64,000 bases of DNA from Atopsyche davidsoni (Eukaryota; Arthropoda; Insecta; Trichoptera; Hydrobiosidae): assembly GCA_022113835.1 (NCBI GenBank), contig JAILWY010000024.1, positions 6,266,501 through 6,330,500 of the forward strand. The letters run 5' to 3'. This document shows positions 23,402 through 35,000 of the stretch, in pieces. Made by a program: the position numbers and the translations under genes. The notes under the pieces were generated by a model. It was not told where the DNA came from and made no database searches. It was given only the letters and a program-made list of their open reading frames with translations. Every line of letters begins with the position of its first letter. Within the stretch, counting starts at the first letter, position 1.

Positions 23402-24104
23402 GCCGTTTTAATTGCTTTGGAAATTGTAGTAATTGAATTTAGTTCTTTGCTAGTTCTGACGTGAGCGAATACTTTAGGAGTTATGTTGAGGTTTTCCAAT
23501 GAAACCCTACATTTTATCTCGAAAAGATTCCAATCTGCTTTTTAGTAGTGTACAAGCGAGTTGTAGGATTCCCTTTAGCAGATGCCGAAGTGCTGTTAAG
23601 AGTAAAAGTAATAGTGCTAAGTTTTTATCCACTCTCCAGTGTCATTGACACTGTGTAAGTGAAGAGGTCTTCGATATGTGTCAAAAGTGGATTCAGAGCC
23701 TCTGTTAAAAATTTGGATATCTATTTCTGCCAAGCAGTCTTGTATCTTCATTCTTCTTTGATCTGTTTTATTGCTACTCCTCCATATTGATTTTACATTA
23801 AAGTCTCCTCCGACAATTATGGAATGATTCGCGGTTGATGAGGCTTTTTAAAAATTTTATAGTAATCCTGAGACGTCTCTTTGTGGTTCGATGTACACCG
23901 ATCCAATTAATGCGGATCCATGTTCTGTGTCCAGTTTAATGTACACATCATTAGGGCCTAAGTACTGACTCATCATCAAAGGAGAGTCTGCATTCTTACT
24001 AAAGACTACTATTTCTGCCTTGCAGATATCTTTGGGTTGAGAAGCTGCTTGAAAAACCATAACTCGAAATCGTCGAGTGACTGGATTTGGTTAAGCAGCC
24101 ATAA

Positions 24105-24689
24105 TCAGTGCGTTGAATTGCTCTCTCTTCCATTTTTTTTTAAATGTGCAGTTCTGGCTTGAGACTTATGATTCGTCAATTTTTGTTTAAGCTTGAAGCA
24201 ATTCCAACACTTGTGCTTAGATGATTCTTCTTTGAGGTCGTATTCGGATGCCTTGTGTTTGCCAGCGCAATATGCGCATCTGTTATCAGCGGACTCCGTG
24301 CATCTTGTGGAGGTGTGTCCAAATCCTAGACACTTGAAGCATTGAACAAGCGGCGAGTCGTCTTCAACGTGAACCTGAGTGAATCCAATGTTAATCCTTC
24401 CCAAGTTCAGCATTGCACTCCTAATGCCGCTGGTTACGTCCATTATTACGTTTCTAGGTCTGTCATTTTGCTGTTTGTGGATTCGCATTACTTTTGTAAA
24501 GTCATCTTGCTTATTTTCTCCTATAATATTGTACAGTGTATCATTCTGCACAATTATAGTCTCTACGACGTTTGAGACGTACTCGTTTTCGACTTCTTTT
24601 AGGATCATAATTGGTCGTCTCAAAGTGCCTTCTCGTGCATTGAGATCACAGACCAAAGCTATCCCTAAAGCGTCCCGTGGGATGCACAT
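24105..24689 (-). pseudogene. R1 gag (ORF1) with CCHC knuckles, copy B
   Basis: 194 codons open. It carries CFKCLGFGHTSTRC near the C-terminus and a lysine-rich end (HLKKNGRESNSTH). Frameshifted relative to the upstream gag frame 25018-24665. RNA-binding structural protein of the LINE particle in intact relatives. Confidence 0.85.
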
Positions 24690-25189
24690 GTTATGATGAC
24701 TTTATTGTTTCGCGTATTAGAAAGGCTTGTGACTCCTACTTTGAATGTTTGAGGTTTGATGCATTCCTTTATTTTGGTTGTTATTTCTTTTGGTGTTGCA
24801 TCTTCTTCATTTGAGGATATAATCACTGCGTGTCTGGGCTCAAGAGACTTGACTCTTGAGGCGTAGGTTTTTCTTGTGTTACTTGTGTCTTGCTGAAAGG
24901 ACGTTTTTAATTCAGTAAGTGTTCTTGAGTAAGCTTCTTCTTTGGCGAGAAGCATTGTATGGCTTTCAACCTCTGCAAGCACTTTGCTTATTTCGAGAGA
25001 GTGTTCTTGTTCACTCAACCCTGAGCACAGCTGGATAATGTTGATGAATGCGCTTGAGATTTCTTCTTTTTGTTATTTGGTCATAGTGCTTTTTCCCTTT
25101 AAAAGCTCGGCAACTTTCAGCCCTGATGTGGCATTGCGCAAGATATTGTTAACGCTGAAGTTCACGCTATTCATCTTATAAAAAATAGT

Positions 25190-26052
25190 TTTTAAACAAT
25201 TAAAAGAAGTTTCTATAAACAAATATGATAAATAAATTTACAATTTATTAAACGAGATGACACGATTTGGCCAAAAGTGACAAAAGCTTGCAGCACTGGC
25301 GGTGTCCATGAGTGATGGCGTCTTTTGTGCTCTGTTACTGAACCTGCCTAAGGCATAGCGTCGATTGGACAAATAATTAAGCTCTTCGTGTCACCTTCTA
25401 ATAAATGTTAAAAAAATAAAGTATATTTTTACATATACTCGTATGTATTTATGTAAAAATATAATTATTTAATATTTCTATTCATTGAACGGTTTTACTA
25501 TTACTGAATAGCGCTGCGGCCTAACACCTTAGACTTTAGAGTGCTAGTAGCAACGCTTAAGTGTTTGTCAATTTTACTAGCAAAGTTACTATCTATCTAA
25601 AACGAATATATAACAATCGATATATTGTACCAAACTTATTTGTATTGTTTGGGTGACTATCTTTTATTAGATATATACTCGTATTTATTCATCTCAAAAT
25701 ATGATATTCATAATAAATTATTCTAATAAATGAATATTCATATAAACATTGTCATTATATTTAGGAGACCTTGGTCCAAAATATGTCAGGTTTAATTATT
25801 TCGATTTCAACATTATTCCACACTAGCGACATCTGGTGTTGTGTTTTACCTATTAATCGGTAAATCGAGGGTAGAGAGGGCCCTTAACTCTGAGGTTTAT
25901 TTGACGTAAAATTATACATTTCTGTGATTTGAAGATCTGAGTGTATTTTATCTGTATTTGTAGATTCTTTTTCGCATCTGATATTTGGTGATTTTGGTTA
26001 TGCTATAGTCGGTCTCATGGCTTGTTTCTATTAAACTTGCAGATTTCCCACT
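25190..26052. other. Upstream region of the large gene
   Basis: About 860 bases between the 5' end of the R1 remnant and the start codon. It begins with what may be R1 5' UTR (25190-25370), then AT-rich sequence without any ORF. A weak pyrimidine stretch and CAG at 26040-26042 look like a 3' splice site directly before the coding start. I see no convincing TATA box, so the promoter and first exon cannot be placed. Confidence 0.4.
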
Positions 26053-29000
26053 ATGGTCTCCGAAAAAAATGACAATAATGAAAAAAACGTAGGCGCAATT
26101 ATAAATGCTGCAGCCGGGATTACATACCAGCTGAAGCTGGCTATGCTATTTTTTTTTAAGGCAATATCCAACAGTCACTCGTTCCAACTTTGGTCTGAAG
26201 TAGAATCCGCTGGGAAATTCGACGATGTGGTCTTTACGTACCAAAATGTTGAACAGGACAGAAAAGAGGCCATCTTCCTTCAAGCCAAGCACAAAAACGA
26301 CGAGACAAAAAATATTACTTTTAACAGTCTCATTAATGACAAAAACTTCTCCGTTCCTATATACTACCAGTCATGGCTCATTATCAAGAAGTCATTTTCT
26401 CACGTAAAGTGTCTTGTGATATGCACCACCGTAGACTTCGACGAACACACCAAAAAATATTTTACCAAATTCGAGCCAAGCGATTGTTCTTATCTAATTG
26501 AATACTCGAAGCTCTTCCATTTAGATTGTAAGGACAAGATGGGTGCCGTGTACCGTCTGGCCGAGGATGCACGCGAGGAGTTGTTCTCCAAGCTGTGGGA
26601 GAGCTCGGACGTCCATCAGCTGTGCATGAAACTGTGCGCCGCCTTGTGCGGAGGGAAACCACTCGACCGGAGGTGCAACCTCGTGAAGCGATACCAATCA
26701 CCTCTAGCAAGAAAAGTGCTCAACGTATCGAACAAAAGTACTGGTTTTAAATGCGCCTTCAAAACTGATTCATCGCCTGAAGTAAGCGATTTCCGAGACG
26801 CACTAAGAAGATCTGCGAAACTCCATGCTGGAAACTGCAAATTAAAACTAACTTGTAAGCTATCTGACATTGAGAGCATCTTCGAGTTAAAAGTGAAAGT
26901 CGCAAATGGTTTCGGGATTGTTGAAACGGACACGTGCCTGCCGCGTGACCCAACTGACCGCGAAGACTTCGAACAGTTTGCAGATAAACTGTTGTTAGCT
27001 GTGAATCAACCCTCAGATACACAGCTGGACGACATTCTGACCAAAGAACTCAAGCTTCTGATCAAATGCGATGACGATCTCAAGGATACCGCCTATCAAT
27101 CAATCTTTGTTGAATTTTTTAATTGGTTTAAAGATTCACGAGGAGAGATGTTTAACGAGGGAAGTCGGAAAGATATACTTAATAAAATAAAAGCGAAAAT
27201 TAATTATCCCATAAGCGCAGGCATGCACAGTTCATACAAAGATAAACTTAAAAGTTGTACATTTTTGGAAATAATGAAAGATGGAGCCTGCATTGAGCTT
27301 GTATCTTTACTGGATAATGGAAGTGGGGTTGATAAATCACGTGTTATTTTCTTTGAAGTAGAAAATACAGTGATTGGATTATCATTGGTGCACCAAGCTT
27401 TGAAAACGACAAAAACATACAAAAAAGATAACAGCTTCATTTTTGAGAAAACCAGCTCTTTACAGACATCTAGCATTCAAGACCGAATCATCGCCAGCTT
27501 GCAGAGGAGTGACTTCCACAACTTGCTGCTGCTGGAGTGTGATGTGTGCCAGAACCAGTACTTGAGGGACTTCCTGGCCAGCGTGGTGGAGCGCACCGAA
27601 GCGCAGGTGGTGCTGGTATACCCGCATGGCACACTCTATCAGTTTCCCGTGGGGCTCTCGTTCCAATACGTTCATTCGAAGAAGAAATACGGCTTCCCTG
27701 ATCTCACCCTGGATACTCAGAGCTATTTTTTGGATAGAACGGTTACCTTACAAGGAAGCTCGGTTATTTTGAAAGATCTTCTTTCCAGTAAAGAGTTGTA
27801 TGCGGCCATCGATTGCGACACTTTAGCGAAACTTATTCTCGGGACTGAAATCCAATTCGGAGACAAAGTGACTCACTCCAAAATTTACGATCCCGAATTA
27901 TACATCGAGCGTAAATTATATCAAATTGTGAAACTAGACACGAAAATTTTGTTTGATGAGAATTTTCCCGATTTGATTGCTCTATCTGGAGTAACTTTGG
28001 ATAATCTAATGACGTTAATGAATGACAACATACATCATAACGATTTAAAAGTATTTTCTTATTTACGAAAAAATAAACTAAATTGTCAGATGACTGCAAA
28101 AATTTTCTTATTAGATGATCCTGATAGTCGGGAGAGTGATTTTTATTATATTTGTAAAATCAGATCTAAGTCTAACGTTCATTGGATGAAGATGCCCAAT
28201 TTAAAAGACCTTGTTTGGATGAAAACACACGGAAAGATCGAGCTTCTCCACAAATTCAGACTCGAGCAGGCCGGAGAGCAACAGGCCGAGGAGGACTGCC
28301 AGAGCCAGCAGGACTTGTCTTCCCACCAGACTCCGTACACCATCATAGTCAGCAACGAAGCCGGGGCAGGCAAGACCCACTTCCTCGCTTACCAGGCAAA
28401 CATCACCAAGAATAAGCATATGAACTGTATGGTGGCCTTTGTAGACTTAAACAGCAGCTCCCAAAGTTTAAACGATGAACTATCTCTCAGAAGTGAAAAA
28501 AATCACAGCTTCTCTCGTTCGAAAGTTCACAAGGCAGTATTTTTTCTTGTTGAGAAGCTATTGGATGTTAATTTGTATTCCGCGCGGTTGAAAAAGTTGC
28601 TAGAAAAAAAACTATTAGAAAGTTATCATGTAAAAGGAATAAGCGGGGTTTATGTTTTCTTTGATGGTTTTGATGAAATCAGCCCAGACTACGCGGAGGT
28701 TGTGGTGGACTTGATGTGTGCGCTGCAGGAGTGTGGGGTGGGGCTGGTCCTCACCACTAGGCCACACATGCGCCAGCACACCGAGACAGAGCTGGGGGTG
28801 TTTTGCCACACGCTGGCTGTGTTTAGAGACACGGAAAAAACTGAGTTCATTCACAAATTTAAGAAGATCCAACCAAATACTAGTAATATAGATCTCGATA
28901 AAAAATTCGATCCCAAAATGGAAAAAATCCAACGTTCAGAAATGTATCAATCTTTATGTGGCTCTCCTTTAATTCTGCAAATGGTCCTACAAGTTATTTC

Positions 29001-32000
29001 TAGTTCATTGAACTCAGATGATAACCCATTTATACCTGAAAGTTCTGACATTCAAATGTCAATTAATGCGCTGTACAAAACATTTGTGGAATCAGTATTC
29101 AAGTTATCATTATCGAAATCAAAAGCAGATTTCAATACTCTCATGTTTAAAAGAGATTTCCAAAAGAGAATGTTAAATTTTATAGAAATCCATAAAAATT
29201 TGGCCTTGTCTGCATTACTTAATAATAAAATTAACGATTTATTATCGATAAAAGAGTTGAAAGCTGTGCAGGCATACTTAGACGCACACAAACAAGGAAA
29301 TGAAAATGAAGGACTTGTGACTGCTGTGGTCGACAATAGGCCGGTCTTCATACATCGATCTTTTGCGGAGTACTTGGTAGCCGTGTACTTCAGTGAGTTG
29401 TTTAAAGGCGAATTGGAGTATGATCAATCACGCGATGTATTCGTTTCTATAGTGTTAGCAAAAGACAACTTTGTCTTGACACGCAAATTTTTTGATTCGG
29501 AATATAGTAACAATGAAGCCATGCATTTTTTAAATGAAGCTAACTTGTGTCTCAATATTTTGGAAAATTCGGTTAGAGAGGGCAATTCCAGAATATTGAT
29601 AAATGCATTGAAATGGCTTGAAATCCACGCTAGCGCTGATCAGAAGGATCACGTCTTATATAACTCGGACAAGTGCCTGCTAAGAGAAGCGATAACCTCT
29701 AAGCAACTGGACTCTCTGAAGCTTTTAATCGAGCATGGCGACGACATTAACAGTACAATCAATAATAAATCTACACACAAAGAATTTCTCATTCACGTCG
29801 CTGCCTACCAAGATTGGAAAGAAGGATGTCACTATTTAATTGACTGCAATGCCAATCTTCAAAAATATAACATGAACGGTGATAACATCTTACATATCTG
29901 CATTGAAGGAAACATTGAATTTGAAATAATAAAAAAAATTACTACCAAAGACGAAACATTAAAAGCAATGCCGACTTTACGTTTGGGGAACACTCCACTC
30001 CATCTGGCAATTCACAAAAAGAGATATGACGTGATTGATTTATTGTTAGATAATGTTAATAATATCAATATCACTAACAACAAAGGAGATACTGCTCTAC
30101 ATTATAGCATATATTGTAATTTAACGTTGGAAACTATAAAGAAAATAGCTTCACTCGGAGGTTCATTGAGCATAAGTAATAAATACAAAAATACTCCACT
30201 CATGACTGCTGCGAAATCAGGCGCGTTGGACGTTGTCAACTGGTTGGTCAAATCGGGCTGTAATATAAGCCAATTTCATGCGACTAATGGAAAAACACTG
30301 CTGCATTTATGTATTAACTGGGGCGTTGATTTAAAAACAGTTCAAACAATCGCTTCCCTTGGAGATTGGAAAAATCATCTTGACTTTAAAGGCTATTCTC
30401 CACTCATGCTTGCTGCAAAATTAGGCAGGTCAGACGTGGTCAACTGGTTGGTCGAATCGGGCTGTAATATAAGCCAATTTCATGCGACTAATGGAAAAAC
30501 ACTGCTGCATTTTTGTATCCAGGAAGATGTTAATTTAAAAACAGTGCAAAGAATCGCTTCCCTTGGAGATTGGAAAAATCATCATGACTCTGAAGGCTAT
30601 ACTCCACTCATGCTTGCTGCAAAATTAGGCAGGTCAAACGTGGTCAACTGGTTGGTCGAATCGGGCTGTGATATAAACCAAGTTCATGCGACCAATGGAA
30701 AAACACTGCTGCATTTTTGTATTAAAAGGTGTGTTGATTTAAAAACAGTTCAAAGAATCGCTTCCCTTGGAGATTTGAAAAACCAACTTGACTCTAAAGG
30801 CTATTCTCCACTCATGCTTGCTGCGATTTCAGGCAATGATGATGTTGTCAGCTGTTTGGTCAAATTGGGCTGTAATATAAACCAAGTTCATGCGACGACT
30901 GGTGAAACACTGCTGCATTTAAGTATACAGAATGAATTAAAATTGGAAACAATTCAAAGTTTTGCTCTCATTGAAGATTTGAAAAATCATCTTGACTCTA
31001 AAGGCTACTCTCCACTCTTGCTTGCTGCGCAATTAGGGAGGTTAGATGTTGTCAGCTGGTTGGTCAAATCGGGCTGTGATATAAGCCAAATTAATGCGAC
31101 GACTGGTGATACAGTGCTGCATTTGTTAATTAGAAATGATGTAGAATTGGAAAAATTTCAATGTTTTGCTTTATTCGGAGATTTGAAAAATCATCTTGAC
31201 TCTGAAGGCTACTCTCCACTCTTGCTTGCTGCGCAATTAGGGAGGTTAGATGTTGTCAGCTGGTTGGTCAAATCGGGCTGTGATATAAGCCAAATTAAGG
31301 CGACGACTGGTGATACAGTGCTGCATTTGTTAATTGAAAATGATGAAGAATTGGAAAAATTTCAATGTTTTGCTTTATTCGGAGATTTGAAAAATCATTT
31401 TAACTCTGAAGGCTACTCTCCACTCATGCTTGCTGCGAAATCAGGCAGGATTGATGTTGTCAGCTGGTTGGTCAAATCAGGTTGTGATAAAAACCAAGTT
31501 CATGCTACTGAAGGATATACACTGCTGCATTTTTGTATTAACGGGTGTGATGATTTAAAAACAGTTCAAAGTATCGCTTCCCTTGGAGATTGGAAAAACC
31601 ATCTTGACTCTGATGGCTATTCTCCACTCATGCTTGCTGCGATATCAGGCAATGACGATGTTGTCAGCTGGTTGGTCGAAACGGGTTTTGATATAAACCA
31701 AGTTCATGCGACAACTGGCCAAACAATGCTGCATTTATGTATTAAGTATAATATAGAATTGAAAACAATTCAATGTTTCGCTTTATTTGAAGATTGCAAA
31801 AATCATCTTGATTCTGAAGGTTATTCTCCATTAATGCTTGCTGCAAAATCAGGCAGGTCAGATGTTGTCAGCTGGTTAGTTGAATTGGGCTGTGATATAA
31901 ACCAAGTTCATGCGACTAATGGAAAAACAGTGTTGCATTTTTATGTTCAGAATCATGTTGAATTAAAAACAATTCAAAAAATTGCTTCCCTTAGAGATTT

Positions 32001-35000
32001 GAAAAATCATCTTGACGCTCAAGGCTATTCTCCACTCATGCTTGCTGCAGAATCAGGCGAAGATGATGTTATCAACTGGTTGGTCAAATTGGGCTGCGAT
32101 ATAAACCAAGTTCATGCAACCAATGGATGGACACTGCTGCATTTATGTGTTCAGGGGGGTATTATTTTAGAAATAATTCGAAAAATCGATTCCCTTGGAG
32201 ATTGGAAAAATCAGCTTGACTCTGAAGGTTATTCTCCACCCATGCTTGCTGCGAAATCACACAGGTCAGATGTTGTCCGCTGGTTTGTCGAATCGGGCTG
32301 TGATATAAACCAAGTTCATGCAACGAATGGAAAAACACTGCTGCATTTTTTAATGGATTACCGTGTTAATTTAAAAACAGTCCAAAGTTTGGCTCTCCTT
32401 GGAGATCGGAAAAGTCATCTTGACTCTGAAGGCTATTCTCTACTTATGCTTGCTGCGAAATCAAGCGATGTTGATGTTGTCATGTGGTTGGTCGAATCAG
32501 GCTGTGATATAAATCAAGTTCATGCGACTAATGGAAAAACACTGTTACATTTTTGTATCCAGGAGAATGTTAATTTAAAAAAAGTGCAAAGAATCGCTTC
32601 CCTTGGAGATTGGAAAAACCATCTTGACTCTGAAGGCTATTCTCCACTCATGCTTGCTGCAAAATCAGGCAATGACGATGTTGTCAGCTGGTTGGTCGAA
32701 ACGGGTTGTGATATAAACCAAGTTCATGCGACTTCTGGAAAAAGACTGCTGCATTTTTGTATCTATTACGGTGTTAAATTAGACACCATTAAAAAAATCG
32801 CTTCCCTTATTGATTGGAAAAATCATCTTGACTCTAAAGGCTATTCTCCACTCATGCTTGCTGCGAAATCAGACAGATTTGATGTTTTCAGCTGGTTGGT
32901 CAAATCGGGCTGTGATATAAACCAAGTTCATGCGACTAATGGAAAAACACTGCTGCATTTTTGTATTGATCCCTATGTTGATATCACAACAGTTCAAAGA
33001 ATCGCTTCCTTTGGAGATTGGAAAAATCATCTTGACTCTGAAGGCTATTCTCCACTCATGCTTGCTGCGGAATCAGGCAATGATGATGTTGTCAAATGGT
33101 TGGTCGAATCAGGCTGTGATATAAACCAAGTTCATGCGACAACTGGCCAAACAATGCTGCATTTGTGTATTGAGAATAAAATAGAATTAAAAACAATTCA
33201 AAGTTTCGCTTTCCTTGAAGATTGGAAAAATCATCTTGACTCTGAAGGCTATTCTCCACTCATGCTTGCTGCAAAATTAGGCAGGTCAGACGTGGTCAAC
33301 TGGTTAGTCGAATCGGGCTGTGATTTAAACCAAGTTCATGCGACTAATGGAAAAACACTGCTGCATTTTTATATCCAGAAAGATGTTAATTTAAAAACAG
33401 TTCAAAGAATCGCTTCCCTTGGAGATTGGAAAAATCATCATGACTCTGAAGGCTATTCTCCACTCATGCTTGCTGCTAAATCAGGCAGGTCAGATATTGT
33501 CAGCTGGTTGGTCGAATCGGGCTGTGATATAAGCCAAGTTCATGCGACGAATGGAAAAACACTGCTGCATTTTTGTATTGATCGCATTGTTGATTTAAAA
33601 ACAGTTCAAAAATTGGCATCCCTTGGAGATTGGAAAAGTCATCTTGACTCTGAAGGCTATTCTCCACTGATGCTTGCTGCAAAATCAGGCAGGTCAGATA
33701 TTGTCAGCAGGTTGGTCGAATCGGGCTGTGATATAAGCGAAGTTCATGCGACGAATGGAAAAATACTGCTGCATTATTGTTTTGTTCGCTTTGTTGGTTT
33801 AAAAACAGTTCAAACAATCGCTTCCCTTGGAGATTGGAAAAATCATCTTGACTCTGAAGGCTATTCTCCACTCATGCTTGCTGCAAAATCAGGCAGGTCA
33901 GATATTGTCAGCTGGTTGGTCGAATCGGGCTGTGATATAAGCCATGTTCATGCGACGAATGGAAAAACACTGCTGCATTTTTGTATTGATCGCATTGTTG
34001 ATTTAAAAACAGTTCAAAAAATCGCTTCCCTTGGAGATTGGAAAAATCATCTTGACTCTGAAGGCTATTCTCCACTGATGCTTGCTGCAAAATCAGGCAG
34101 GTCAGATATTGTCAGCTGGTTGGTCGAATCGGGCTGTGATATAAGCCAAGTTCATGCGACGAATGGAAAAACACTGCTGCATTTTTGTTTTGTTCGCTTT
34201 GTTGGTTTAAAAACAGTTCAAACAATCGCTTCCCTTGGAGATTGGAAAAATCTTCTTGACTCTGAAGGCTATTCTCCACTCATGCTTGCTGCAAAATTAG
34301 GCAGGTCAGACGTGGTCAACTGGTTGATCGAATCGGGCTGTGATATAAACCAAGTTCATGCGACTAATGGAAAAACACTGCTGCATTTTTGTATCCAGGA
34401 AGATGTTAATTTAAAAACAGTTCAAAGAATCGCTTCCCTTGGAGATTGGAAAAATCATCATGACTCTGAAGGCTATTCTCCACTCATGCTTGCTGCTAAA
34501 TCAGGCAGGTCAGATATTGTCAGCTGGTTGGTCGAATCGGGCTGTGATATAAGCCAAGTTCATGCGACGAATGGAAAAACACTGCTGCATTTTTGTATTG
34601 ATCGCATTGTTAATTTAAAAACAGTTCAAAAAATTGCTTCCCTTGGAGATTGGAAAAGTCATCTTCACTCTGAAGGCTATTCTCCACTGATGCTTGCTGC
34701 AAAATCAGGCAGGTCAGATATTGTCAGCCTGTTGGTCGAATCGGGCTGTGATATAAGCCAAGTTCATGCGACGAATGGAAAAACACTGCTGCATTTTTGT
34801 TTTGTTCGCTTTGTTGGTTTAAAAACAGTTCAAACAATCGCTTCCCTTGGAGATTGGAAAAATCATCTTGACTCTGAAGGCTATTCTCCACTCATGCTTG
34901 CTGCAAAATCAGGCAGGTCAGATATTGTCAGCTGGTTGGTCGAATCGGGCTGTGATATAAGCCATGTTCATGCGACGAATGGAAAAACACTGCTGCATTT

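Larger units (their letters stand above)
22669..25190 (-). mobile_element. R1-clade LINE remnant with internal deletion, copy B
   Basis: Minus strand, 5' to 3': gag start frame 25181-25083 (ends at TAA), gag 25018-24665, gag with zinc knuckles 24689-24105 (frameshift between them), endonuclease piece 24060-23857 with GGDFN further on, and the start of the RT part 23401-22829. The catalytic RT core and C-terminus are missing. It retains about 500 bp more gag than the copy ending at 15998. Confidence 0.85.

Noticed and set aside
25873..25890. 14-base match GAGAGGGCCCTTAA upstream of the gene to the reverse of about 7660 in the cassette
   Set aside because: Partly palindromic and no homology beyond 14-15 bases; likely chance.
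26462..29351. Several antisense and +2/+3 frames of 60-105 codons over the nuclease/NACHT part
   Set aside because: Shadows of the large ORF, mostly over GC-rich patches where stops are rare; no family resemblance.
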